Origin: Malania oleifera
Lineage: Eukaryota > Streptophyta > Magnoliopsida > Santalales > Ximeniaceae
Direction: 5' to 3'
Assembly (NCBI RefSeq): GCF_029873635.1
Contig: NC_080428.1
Location: forward strand, 62,491,957 to 62,555,956
DNA: 64,000 bases
Made by a program: the position numbers and the translations under genes
Shown here: positions 24,195-35,099 of the stretch, in pieces
Layout: every line of letters starts with the position of its first letter
How positions within the stretch are numbered: the first letter of the stretch is position 1
Notes under the pieces: model-generated
The model's input: the letters and a program-made list of their open reading frames with translations, nothing else
Database searches by the model: none
What the model was told of the DNA's origin: nothing

Positions 24195-25053
24195 AAAACT
24201 CTAGTATTATATTGGTTGAGGATTGTAGTTATGTTTTCCACTGCGTAATTGTTAATGGAATAATAGGTACAAGAAAATGGATTACGTGGCACCTGGGTCC
24301 AACTAGGCGAGTTCGGGGTGCCACAGAGCATGATTTAAGTAGAATAACACGCCGAGCCCTGTTTTTGGGTTTGGGGTGTTACAATATGAATATGAGAAAT
24401 GAAATGAAAAATGAACAGCCATGAGTTACAAACGCAATGTGTTATATACTAGTGGATACTCATGAGCTAGAACCCGAATATAAGAAATGATTTGAAAGTT
24501 TATGATGCTATGATTTATATATATATATATATATATATATATGATTTTGTGTACATATCTGTATGTTTTTCTCAGTTGATATAATTATTTAAATGAATGT
24601 GTTATGATATAACAAAACTCATGTTGCCACACACTGTCAATAATTTATTCCGTCTTATTGAGAGGTGTCTCACCTAGAATTTAAACATTTTAGGAAATCA
24701 GGACATACATGTGAAGCGAGCTCTGAGATAATGGAGATCTAGTACCCTAGTATTCAGGGTAAGTGTTTTAGAGTTGGGGATATGTTCTATATAACCCTAG
24801 AGTATTTTATGGATTTCTAGGGATGTTTATGTATATGTGTTGAGGTTAGCACTCTGGTATTGTATATGGGACTTAGACACTTTATGTGTTCCACTGCATG
24901 GGTAGTATGTTTTGATGGATATATTTTATAGTACCCCACTTCGGGTCGAGTTATGTCGATATATGGTATCAGAGATGTTTGTTAGATGATTGATTATTAT
25001 TGTTTGTGATTGTATTGAAAGAAAAAAAATGGTAGAAAAATCGGGTCGTTGCA

Positions 25054-27058
25054 GTCTAGACTTCGCATCAAGCTTAAATCGCTCCTCACTCGAGATGTGC
25101 ACATAGGACGGACACCCAAATACTTTAAGTCCATAGTAGTCTACTTTTTCACCGGTCCACACCTCCTCAGTAACTTTCCTATTCTGTGATGGTCTAGGTG
25201 ATTTGTTTACCAAGAAACATGTCACATTAACCACCTCGGCCCAGAAATTCATGGCGAGTCTAGCCTGTAACCTGAGGCAATGAGCCCTTACAGTCAGGAT
25301 CCGGCCCATCTTGTTACGGTGTCCAAAGCATGATAAAATGTCTCCTTATGCCTTGCTGCTCGCAGAACTTTCTGAATTCCGAATTTGTGTACTCAGTCCC
25401 ATTGTTTGTCCTGAGGAATTTGATCTTTCTCTCGGTCTAGTTCTCCACTTCAGCTTTCCACACTTTGAACCTGGAAAAAGTTTCCAACGTGTGACGTATG
25501 AAGTAAACCCAAACATTTCGTAAGTAGTCGTCGATAAAACTTATGAAATACACATGTCCCCTTAGTGATGCCACTCTCGCCCATCCCCAAACGTCAGAAT
25601 GAATGTAGTCTAGTACTCCCTCTATCTTGTGCGAGGTTGTCAAAAACTGAACCCAATTTTGCTTCCTAAGCAAATAGTACTTGTAGAACTCCAGCTCGCA
25701 TGATTTTACCCCCTTCAGAAGATTTCTCTAGTGAAATTATTGCATCCCATGCTCTCCTATATGCCCTACACACATATGCCACGGAAACATACTGTCATAC
25801 TCAAACTCTATGGCTGCAGCTCCACCTTCAACCGTTGTACCCAGCAGTGTGTAAATATAACCCATCATTCCCTTCCCCTTCATCGCGGTCATAACTCCTT
25901 TGCTCACCTTCATTACCCCACATTTGGACTTGTAACTGAATCCGTTACAATCCAAAGTGCCTAACAAAACTAGATTCTTCCTCAACTTTGGTATGTGCCT
26001 CACATCACACAAAGTCCACACTACACCATCGTACATCCTGATTATGATATTCCCTATCCTGATCACTTTGCACCCAACGTCGTTCCCCATTAGAATGAAA
26101 CCAGAAGTAACCATTTTGTATGTAGTGAACTAGTCCTTATTTGGCATCATATGATACAAACATGCAGAGTCCAAAATCCAAGAATCCGCGAACTCATCCA
26201 ACCCCGATGAAACTGAGAGCATATCACCGTCACCGCTCCCAAAGTCTCCTTCTTTAACTACATTCGCTGTTGTTGACAAACCTTTTTTGTTTTCAGCGCC
26301 TCCTTCCTCCTTTTCGAAGACTTGGATTTTATGTGCCCTCTTTTTCCGCACTTAAAATACCATACATCATTCTTCTTCCTAGACTTAGACCGAGCCCTAT
26401 GGCCATTCAATCCACTTTGGGAACCGCTCCTCCCACGATTCTAATTCTCCTTTGCCATAAGCCCTTCAGCATGTGAACCCTTGTCGCTGACCGTCTTCTT
26501 TTGGTGGAACCCCAGAGCACTCGTAATGTCTTCCAACTCCAAGGTTTCTTTTCCCCAAGTTAGTGTCGTAACTAGGTTTTCGTACGTAGGAGACATCGGT
26601 AGGGAATTTAGTAGCATCAATGTCTTATCCTCCTCCTCGAACCTCACATCAACGCGCTTCACATCGCTAATGATTTGATAAAAGTGTTGATCTGCTGAGA
26701 AAGGTCCGAACCCTCCACCATCTTAAGCCCATATAGCTTTTGCTTAAGATGCAACTTGTTTGTAAGCGACTTTGACATGTACCAATTTTCAAGAATCAAA
26801 CATATCATAGCCGACTATTCCTTATCCATGATGTTCTAAATAACGTCATCGGCCAGACAATGTCGGATCATGGAAACCGCCTTTGTTTCAAGTTCCTTCC
26901 AACTTGCTTCATTCATGTCGTCCGACTTCTTTCCATACAAAGCCTTCACTATCCTTTGTTGAATTAGTAGATCTTTCACCCATTCGTTGCCAAAGCCCAA
27001 AATTACCAGTTTTGTTGAACTTGTTTACATTGAACTTAATTGAAGAGACTTCGGCCAT
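25054..27058 (-). pseudogene. Ty1/copia Gag-protease-integrase, decayed
   Basis: This is the 5' two-thirds of a copia polyprotein. From the ATG at 27058 (MAEVSSIKFNVNKFNK) Gag runs through VRFEEEDKTLMLLNSLPMSP and LTWGKETLELEDITSALG (26662-26560). The protease signature is DSWILDSACLYHMMPNKD at 26190-26130, with DSA where active copia enzymes usually have DSG. The pre-integrase part has VRHIPKLRKNLVLLGTLD and WHMCVGHIGEHGM. The integrase core has GVLDYIHSDVWGWA and YFISFIDDYLRNVWVYF. Near 25300-25060 come LAMNFWAEVVN, VFGCPSYVHI and KLDAKSR. At least two frameshifts separate the blocks, and the zinc knuckle is not clear. The frame is cut at 25054 by the solo LTR and resumes at 1882. RT and RNase H are lost. 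Confidence 0.9.
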
Positions 27059-27071
27059 TGTAGAACCAATA

Positions 27072-27083
27072 GCTTTGATACCA
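27072..27083 (-). other. Primer-binding site, initiator Met-tRNA type
   Basis: On the minus strand TGGTATCAAAGC, one change from the canonical TGGTATCAGAGC. It lies between the Gag start (27058) and the LTR end at 27086. Confidence 0.85.
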
Positions 27084-27085
27084 CT

Positions 27086-27450
27086 TGTTGATTCTAGTTC
27101 CTGTTCAACTTGAATTCTAGTTCAAGTTCAACTTGAACTTGAGGGATAGTTATGAATTTACTATAAATATTGCCGTTACTTTTAATAAGCATCTTATAAA
27201 GAACTTGACGTAGGATGGGGGATGGTGACATAGTCCTAGAGTTAACCCTTAAACAAACACATACACTAGAAACACTTTAAACTGAGAGTTGAATTAACCA
27301 AACGTAACAATATAAATTAGGCTACGATTCACATGTTTAAAGAATGTTGAAAAGATGTATAATTTGTTCTAAAATTCAATTTCAACAGTTTTTTCACAAA
27401 GGAATCAAGTTATATATTGTAAAGATGTTATTTCAAATATTCAAGAACAT
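27086..27450 (-). repeat. Probable 5' LTR of the decayed copia element
   Basis: It starts (plus strand) TGTTGATTCTAG two bases beyond the primer site, as a minus-strand LTR end should. The outer end is probably at the AAGAACA near 27443-27449, giving about 360 bp, but no second copy is present for comparison. It contains AACTTGAA/TTCAAGTT inverted repeats at 27110-27140. Confidence 0.55.
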
Positions 27451-27457
27451 AAGTCTA

Positions 27458-28413
27458 TGTTAGTGATTACGCGTCAAAACTGCGTAATTGGGCATCTTAA
27501 CCCGGGCTTTACGGTTTATATTTTTAATTAAATGTCCAAAATTATCTAATATTTTAATAAAGTGCCAAAATCATCATTCTTGAACTTTATTGCACTATTT
27601 ATGAAATTTTGGTAATTTTTTGTCGCAGGAAAATTCCCGGGAACTAAAACCGATACTTGTTCGTATTTCATGCATAACTTTTCCGTCTGAGCTCTGATCG
27701 AGACGATTCAAATTTCTAGAGAAAGAGAAAAGGATTATCTACAACTTTCATGTTTTTAGTTTTATAAGAGACGGGCTCTAAAAGAGTCAGATTTGTAATG
27801 AACAGAGAATGAAAAAAATGAAAAAAAATCAAGTTGTCGGGTCAACCCTTTCCAAACGGGTCGGGTTGTTCCACGTCGGATCCTAGGGCACCCAATTTCC
27901 CTTTTTATTCCCCTACTTCCTCTCCCTGTGCAGGCAGCCCCGTGAGGGCTCTCCTCTCCTCTCCTCCTCCTCTTCTTCTTCTTCTTCTTCTTCTCTTCTC
28001 CTGTCCCTTCTCTTTTCCTTAGCTTTTCTCTGTCCTCTCTCTTGTTCATTCTCTCAGTTCTCTTCCCCTGTTTTCCCTCTCTCACTCTCTGCTTCTTAGT
28101 TCTTTTCTCCCCTTCTCCGGCCACCCACAGCAGCAGTCTGCTGCACAGCATAGCAGCCACGGCCGAACACAGCAGCTTCTCTACAGCCTCTGCAACCGAG
28201 TCTCCGGCAGCAGCAACTTCTTCCAGCCACCAAAGCAGACCACACCAGATCAGCAGCATCCCGGAGAGCCTCTGCAGTAGCTCCCTTCTTCCACAACAGC
28301 AGCTACCACGGCCAGCTCCTCCAATTTGCCAGTACCCGAAAGTTTTCCTGCACGACAGATCCTGGAGTAGCATCAACAGCAGCTACATCTGCTGCCATGG
28401 CCGAGCTCTCATG

Positions 28414-28484
<71 letters not shown>

Positions 28485-29270
28485 TTTATTGTAATTGAAT
28501 GATGTTTTTATTTATTTATTTATTTCAGTTTATTGAAAAGTTAGAGTTTGGATACTTGTTAAGTGATTTTAATTTTTTTCATTTACTTATCTTGTATTTA
28601 ATTCAAGTTGTTATTAGATTTAATTTAGTAGTTTTTATTTATCATATGTTTAATTTAAATCCCATTTTAATTTAGTTGATCTTTTCAAATTTAAATTTTT
28701 TTGTCGAAACTTGTTTTAGTTTAGGGTCAAGTCGTATTAAAGTTTTCATTTTTATTGTGTTCAATCTAGTTTAGGTTGTTAGGGGTAATTTCTGTCTGAG
28801 TTTTTGGTTGCCCTTGAAGTTTGGTTTTGATCCAATTTCTTAATTTTGTTAAAGGTTTGATTTTTACTGTTTGTGAGTGCTTAATTTTGATTGCATCTCC
28901 ACTGCATGTTTAATTCTTTATTTGTAGTTGCCATATTTTATAATGCATGTTTAGGTATTTCCTTAAGTAGATTAGAATTTCTATTCTTGTTTCTTTTATT
29001 TAGTACATGTTAGTTTAGAGTTTTAAATTACGTGTTATTTAATTTGTTAAAAGTAGAATTAACCACCCTTGAAATCCCGAATCTGAACCAAGTTCAGTGC
29101 ATATTTAATTTTGATTGGAAGAACGTTAAATCTGAGATTAAACGCATTCCTTTAGGAGACGATCTAGCCTTTGAGCTTAATATTACACGACATAATTCCT
29201 ATACTTGGGATAGCTTTTGAGCTGCTCATTTTTTGAGTGAGTCAGTTAGCATAGCAATATTTCCACAACT
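27458..29270 (+). mobile_element. Tat/Athila-like LTR sequence, probably a solo LTR
   Basis: It begins near TGTTAGTGATTACGCG and shares several blocks with the minus-oriented LTR at 905-1681 (GATTACGCG, TATGAAATTTTGG, CGAGACGATTCAAA-type). It ends with GGAGACGATCTAGCC, a block typical of the 3' end of such LTRs. It holds TTC repeats (27970-27995), a CAGCAGC-rich stretch (28120-28400) and a (CT)n run. Boundaries are approximate and no TSD was resolved. Confidence 0.5.
28422..28481. repeat. (CT)n microsatellite
   Basis: About 30 CT repeats. The serine/leucine-repeat protein frame across it is an artefact. Confidence 0.95.
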
Positions 29271-30427
29271 AACAAAAGTAAGTGTAAAACTATTGAGTTG
29301 TAAAGGTTTTGGGCGACTTCAATCACCTAGCCTTTAGGGTCAGTTGCTTAAAGAATTTAGAGGCAGAATTTCATATGGATGAAAGCAAGTCAATCGATTG
29401 AGCCAATAACCTCAATTGCCTGAAGAGTTTGAAAGCAGAATTCTTGGGTGGCATTAGCAATTTAGTCGACTGAGCCAATGACTTCAGTCGCCTGAACTCC
29501 TACGAGTTTGGAATAAAATGCAGGAATTCAAGGGCTAATGTTTAAAGTAGGACTATGGGAAGGGCTTATGAAAATATTAATCTTACTAGATTAAATCGTT
29601 GGATGACTTGGTATGGTTCGCCATGAACTCCAATCACACCAGAAAGTTTCTCGGAACAGCTTTGAACATAATGAAGAAGTGAGTTGTTGTATGTATATAA
29701 AAGTGACGTGGGTGAGAGGGAAAATATGGTGATGACGTTGTTGGATAGATAATGGTCTCTCACCACGTGATCTTCGTAGAGAACGTGTAGCCTCACACTA
29801 CTCAACAGTAATTATTGGACATAGCTAAATAAGCTTCAAAGGAAATTCCTTTCAATATATTCAATATTTAGACTTAACTGATTTCAGTTTTACAATGGAG
29901 ATATACAAGTTAACATAAAGAACAAGAAATTGACTTCCTACATAAGCATGGGGGACAAGGCATGGGAAAACACTCATGGGAAAACTTAAAAATTAAACAC
30001 TCACAACTTACTAACATAATAAACACTCACACAATTTTCTAAACATACACATGCAAGCAAGTTGTTTTGCATGTTTACAAATTAAATACAAACATAAGTC
30101 AAAAGGGAGACCCAATCTGTGTGGAGCCCAATGGAGCTGTGTGGGGTCCACGTGATTCTTGAACGTGAACCTTGTATAGCATATCAACTGGGGTCTTTCT
30201 CATACCAAAAGTCTTCACAATATTCCATGTGTACGTACAAGAGTTACAAACCAATGTAAACATCCGGAGGCTGTCCACGTGTCACCATGTGGGTGAAGGA
30301 AAGGGGTAAGGGCTGTTGATCCCCATCAAAACTATATATTTCAAAACTTCGTTTCAATTACTCACTTCAAAACAATTTTGCACAATAACTTTGCATTAGA
30401 ATTTTTTAATTTTACCTATGATGAGAG
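29271..30427. other. Unassigned, possibly copia-type LTR fragment
   Basis: No gene is seen. At 29300-29510 there are degenerate motifs such as CTTCAGTCGCCTGAAC, like the array at 3385-3700, and a TATA-like TATATAAAAG at 29694-29703. This suggests a further copia-type LTR fragment of which I cannot find the ends. The rest shows nothing I recognise. Confidence 0.35.
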
Positions 30428-30831
30428 TAGGGGTGACAAAACGGGTTGAAACTTGACGGATGACTTGTGACCTGCCCGTTTGAACCGAGTTTGGATTTAA
30501 TATAACCAACCCGTTTATAAACAGGTCAACCCACCCTCGACCCGTTTATTAAACGGGCTAGGTGGGTTTGGGTCGTGGGTGACCCATTTAAAAATAAAAT
30601 GGAGTGTTTTTTATTTATTTTTAAATGTCATTTTATATGAAATGTTTAAGAACTTTCAAAATGAATAAATTATATTTTTTAAACAGGTGACATGTTTATT
30701 AAACAAGCGAGTTTGAGTTTACATAATAGTCACTCGTTAATAAAAGGGTCAATCCAAACTTGAACCAGTTTAACCCCGACCCATTTATGACCCGTCCTAA
30801 CCCGGATCGTTAACCTATTTTGCCACCTTTA
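30428..30831. mobile_element. hAT-like MITE, 404 bp
   Basis: Terminal inverted repeats TAGGGGTGACAAAACGGGTT and (inverted) TAAAGGTGGCAAAATAGGTT, and internal CCCGTTTA/TAAACGGG inverted motifs. The 8-bp flanks are GATGAGAG and GCTGAGAA, matching at 6 of 8. No coding capacity. The TIR style and 8-bp TSD fit non-autonomous hAT elements. Confidence 0.75.
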
Positions 30832-32009
30832 GCTGAGAAAGACTTTGAATTTGGATATGTAAAGAATTTATATAAAATGTAATATAATATTATATTAAAA
30901 TTTGTCCAAATTCACTCCAATTCAAATTCAAGATCCAAAATTCACGCTCCCAAACATAGCATTAGAAAAAGGTTTCGCTTTGCACATGAAATTGATGAAA
31001 TGTGCAAACCTAATCTACGACAAAGATGAATAAGTCTATCTATCCACAATTGAATTGTATTTGTTTAATACACCATTGCCCATTGTCAATATAAATGTTG
31101 CCAAAAAAATCAAATAGAGAAAATAAAATAAAAATAAAATATTATACATTAAACAAATAGACAAGGACTTGTGTTGAATTGTTACTACATATCTAATTCA
31201 TATAGATCCAAAGAAGTGCACAAAGGAAAATAAATTATAAATGACTATTTTTAAAAATAATATATTATAAATATTTATAAATAATGTTAGAATTTCACTA
31301 TAACAATTTTTTAAAATTATTAATAAATATTTAACTATAGTAATACATTTTTTTTATTCCACCCATTGTGCAAACCTTCTCTCTTATTTCTCACATCTTA
31401 TTTAGTTTTTTCGCGTCTACATTTTTTAGTGTCATTCATTTGTAGGAAGTATAACTGAACTCAAACTTTGATTTTCTTTCTCATTTTTTTTTTTTTCATG
31501 ATTCTCATTTCAATATTTTATTTTTTTGCAAGTTATAATCTTACAATTTTTTGTAATTATAATATTGCCTTTTAGATATTAAGCATAAAGTAGTGGCTAG
31601 TAAATTTTTTTTTCAAAATTAAAATAAGTATGTACAAACCAACTCTAATTCAAAGAATTTTTTGATACCCTTATAAAAATCCTATTAACTACAAACGAAA
31701 CTATATATTGATTAATCATTCAAGTCGTACAATATGTTTTTATAGCTTAAATTATTCTCAATAGTTGAAATTTACACCTTGTACAAAAATTTTAATTCTT
31801 CTTAATTACCCATTAAAACATTAATTATTATTCTTTGTAACATACAAAATATGTTGCACGGGCAATGCATGTGCCCATAGCTAAAAAGTTACAAAAACAT
31901 GTAATTAATTTATCATATGTAAATAACTAAATTAGTTCACTCATAATTTCATATCATGCAAAAAATCATTACACATAAGTTGTATGAAGTGAAACTAAAA
32001 TAGCGTATA
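30832..32009. other. AT-rich intergenic DNA, nothing identified
   Basis: No coding potential or clear repeat. A small hairpin-forming GGGCAATGCATGTGCCC lies at 31860-31876. Confidence 0.5.
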
Positions 32010-32255
32010 AGTTCAACTGGATTGTATCAAGTGATAAGGGTGACTTGTAAGCATGTAAGTCCAACTGGGTTGACTCAAGTGGTAAGGACAACTTGTAATT
32101 TCGGTAACCCTAACGTCACAGGTTCGATTTCCCCTTAAGAGTTTATCCCAATGATTTACCAAGGGTACGTCAATGGGTGGACGACTTTCACCTCTGAATT
32201 TGGTTCCGCATCATAGTGTCCAAAGTGCCCTAATAGTAACTGGAATCCGCAGGTT
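32010..32255 (+). mobile_element. Possible tRNA-derived SINE
   Basis: TGACTCAAGTGGTAAGG (32071-32087) resembles a polymerase III A box and GGTTCGATTTCC (32121-32132) a B box, 33 bp apart, as in tRNA-derived SINEs. The head (CAACTGG-TCAAGTG-TAAGG) is present twice in tandem (32014 and 32062). The 3' end and a TSD were not resolved. Confidence 0.5.
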
Positions 32256-33339
32256 ATTAATAAATAAATAAATAAATAGTTTATTAAAAATTCTCAACTT
32301 TTTTTTAAAATTAAATAATAAGAACAAATATTTAGAAAAATTTCGCAAAAATTGTATATATATATATATATATTGAATTGTTTCCAAAAATAAAAGTACA
32401 ATCTTATTTCCACAATAACTTTTAATTTTGCCAATGCATGTCCGTGAGACTTTAAATCTTATGCATAGTAACAATTTTTTTTTTTTTGGGTCAAAACACA
32501 CCACTAGATTGGGCCACTAACAAGGACGTGCTTTGCGTCACAAACGGGCAAGAAAAATTGGTTTAGATATTTAATCATATTATATTTTAGCCAATTAATA
32601 ATTTTGGTCTGGGGTGTGACAAACTGGCAATGGGCGGAAAATTGTTATGTTTGGTAATCCCCAAACAAGATAGTTAAGTGAGGGTGGAGTAAACTTGAGA
32701 AAACATAAAAATAGAAAAATGCAAAGTTGCCAATTTTATTATTTTTTTATAGGAAAAGTACTAAAAAAGTCTACTATCCAAATAAAATGGGTTTAGGAGT
32801 ACATTTGTGCATAGAAGATGATAGACCAACTATTTTAACGGGGGATTAGCTATCCGGCACCGTACAATACCTGTTCTAAGAATGGTTACCGTTATATGTG
32901 TGTGTGTGTGCGTGTGTGTGTTCTAAAAATAAAAAGAAATGAAAAAAAGTCCCCTTTTGGATCATCCAATGAAGAATCCTTGTCTAGAAGTCCAAACTAT
33001 ATGACTAAAAGTCCTCACACACTCTTGTTTGAAAAAGAGTAATTGGCTTCAAAATACCCAAAATAATTTTGAAAAAAAAAATGATGAAAAAGTTTTGATT
33101 GATTGCCTTAAATTCGAAGATGATTCATTCCTTCAAAATTGTGATTTATAAAAATTCATCATCAAATATTTAACTTCAATCATGAATTCGATGATGTAAA
33201 TGAGGTTTCAAGTTTGAAGTTTGAATAAGTGATTGAAATTAAAGAAATTAATGTTGATGGAGTAGAGAATTTCTTGATTGACACCAAGCTTCGCTGAAGA
33301 GTTAAAATAATCCATCATTAATTGAGAGTTGAAAATATC

Positions 33340-33660
33340 GGATTGATTATCAAGATTTAATGTTAAGGTAGGGTAAACTTATGAAGAAGGATTTTAAAAA
33401 TCCCTGATTATCAGAGTTTTAATGCAAAAATGGAGTCAACATTTGTTGGAGATTTAAAAATGCTTAATTAGAGATTAGGGTTTTAATGCCAAGATAAAAT
33501 CAACTTTTGATAAAGGACTTGAAAATTTTCTAATTGAAGATCAGGGCTTTAATGCAAAAATCAAGTCAGCCTTTTATTGGAGTCTGGAGATTCAAAAACC
33601 TCTAATTGGAAATCAGGGTCTTAATACAAAGATTTAGTCAACTTTTAATTTAAAAATTGG
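33340..33660 (+). repeat. Degenerate ~80-bp tandem repeat, about four copies
   Basis: Units contain (T/A)ATCAGGGTTTTAATGCAAA, then AGTCAACTTTT, then a GGAGAT-AAAAA(C/T) stretch, at about 33408, 33470, 33542 and 33612. It lies in what appears to be a Tat-like LTR or untranslated region. No function is evident. Confidence 0.6.
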
Positions 33661-34916
33661 GATCTTGGATGTTTCAATTATTCTAATTGGATTGAGTATC
33701 TTTAATTAAGGCAAGCATCATTTGTGAAAAAGATTTGAAATTTTGGAAAAGGAAGATTTTTCAATTTGACAAAAAAGGAAAGTTTTGAAAGATCGCTAAA
33801 CTTATCACCAACCATTAAAGGTAAGAATTTGAAATTTTGAAAAAAGAAAATTTTTAAATTTGATAAAAAAGAAGGTTTTGAAAGAACTATTTATAGACAC
33901 CCCATTTTGTTCAGGGGCCAAATATAACAAAAGAAAATTCTTTTATTATTATTATTAGTACATTGTTTATACAACAACAAAGAACGCTACAAATATAGTA
34001 GAGGAAAAAAATTGAAACGCAACAAAAAAAATTACAAAAAAAAATTGAAATACAACATAAATGAATGGAGTTTTGGAACACCACTTGCTCGCGTGCACAA
34101 AAAAGTTGGTTAAATTAAATTGACAGGTAGGAAATCGATAGTTTATAGATGGTTGGTGGTTTAAATTTAAATGCCTCTATGAGCCTGTAAATTGAGGTTT
34201 AGGGAAAGCAAATGGAAGGGAAAAAAAATAAAAAATAAAAAATAAAAAATGGAATAGAGAGAGAAAAAAAAGAGAAAAAAAATTGGATCAGAGAGAACCA
34301 TCAAGAAGCATATCAGAGATATTATCAAGAAGCAATATAGAGCAATTCATCAAAGCAAAGTCATTCACAGTGCAGAGTAATTCAAGAGCAAAGAGGTTTG
34401 GATACTTAGGAAGCATCACCAGCCCCAATCCTAAGATCAAAGGAGGGGAAGATAACATGTAGGTTTTCTCTTCACTATTCTCAAGTATATTTTGTTATTT
34501 ATATAATATTTTAGGAATAAAATTATTCTAAAATCAATAGGAACCGACATGTAGGTCTGGCTCAGATCCTTTGACCCAACTTGTTGACTTGACCCCTTGG
34601 TTGACCCAACTCATTGACCTAATCCATTGACCAACCCGCTGACTGACCTAGTGCACCTAGACCTAGGTCCATTGGCCCAATTTACTGTTAAACCCCCTGC
34701 CATTTTTAAAATTGAAGGGCCCAAAACCTAATTTTAAAACCCATGTCCATTTTAAAAACCAAAGGGCCCTGGGCCCAATTTTAAAATGTAATGCCCCGAC
34801 CCTTAATACGGCCTTATAATGCTACTATACATACATGTTGTAGAGACCTAAAGAATTATAGAAATTAAATAATAAAAGAGAGAGAAAAGGAAAATTTTTA
34901 AAAAGGGGTTGCATTT

Positions 34917-35080
34917 GTCGACGAAGCAACCTATTGGGGGCGTCGACGAGGACACATGTCTCGTTGACGAGAAATTACCGAGAGGGCTATTTCAGGGCCT
35001 GAAATTCGTCGACGAAGGTTATGAGTTCATCGACAAAATCCTTTCTTGACTTCATTGACGAAGTGACGTGTCTCGTCGAC
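34917..35080 (+). promoter_or_regulatory. Regularly spaced TCGTCGACGA palindrome array
   Basis: GTCGAC-type cores start at 34917, 34942, 34963 (GTTGAC), 35008, 35029 (ATCGAC), 35054 (ATTGAC) and 35075, giving spacings of 25, 21, 45, 21, 25 and 21 bp. The last core ends 12 bp before TATAAATA. Flanks are TC-core-GA or TT-core-AA, so each site is a 10-12-bp palindrome. A role as a protein-binding array is inferred. Confidence 0.7.
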
Positions 35081-35091
35081 GAAGCCAGGGG

Positions 35092-35099
35092 TATAAATA
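35092..35099 (+). promoter_or_regulatory. LTR TATA box
   Basis: TATAAATA, about 295 bp from the LTR start and 12 bp after the palindrome array. It is the probable core promoter of this LTR. Confidence 0.75.

Larger units (their letters stand above)
6094..24383 (+). mobile_element. Solo LTR (gypsy-type) interrupted by nested insertions, TSD ATATG
   Basis: It begins CGTAATAACCC (expected TGTAATAACCC, one T-to-C change) and ends GGGGTGTTACA. Perfect ATATG duplications lie at 6089-6093 and 24384-24388. Its own pieces are 6094-7511, 21029-21950 and 24200-24383, about 2.5 kb. No coding region belongs to it. It carries a short tandem repeat (7302-7440) and a GTGTCTCACC block near 21672. It was inserted into the 1883-25053 LTR. 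Confidence 0.87.
1883..25053 (+). mobile_element. Solo LTR (gypsy-type) interrupted by nested insertions, TSD GTCTA
   Basis: It begins TGTAGTGATTCC and ends GGGTCGTTGCA (expected TTACA, one transition). It is flanked by GTCTA at 1878-1882 and 25054-25058. Its own sequence is 1883-2944, 5141-6093 and 24389-25053, about 2.68 kb. The rest is later insertions. No primer site or coding sequence belongs to it, so it is a solo LTR left by LTR-LTR recombination. It carries a long CT tract (2073-2139), a GATGGTACCGTTGC block (5731) and a GAGGTGTCTCACC block (about 24661). It interrupts the copia integrase frame. Confidence 0.9.

Noticed and set aside
27762..28494. Long open frames on both strands (204 and 150 codons)
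   Set aside because: They cover TTC, CAGCAGC and CT repeats in LTR-like sequence. Composition explains the lack of stops, and there is no domain.
34917..35080. CRISPR-like array from the evenly spaced palindromes
   Set aside because: Repeats are about 10 bp and degenerate, spacers are about 11 bp, there are no cas genes, and this is plant nuclear DNA.
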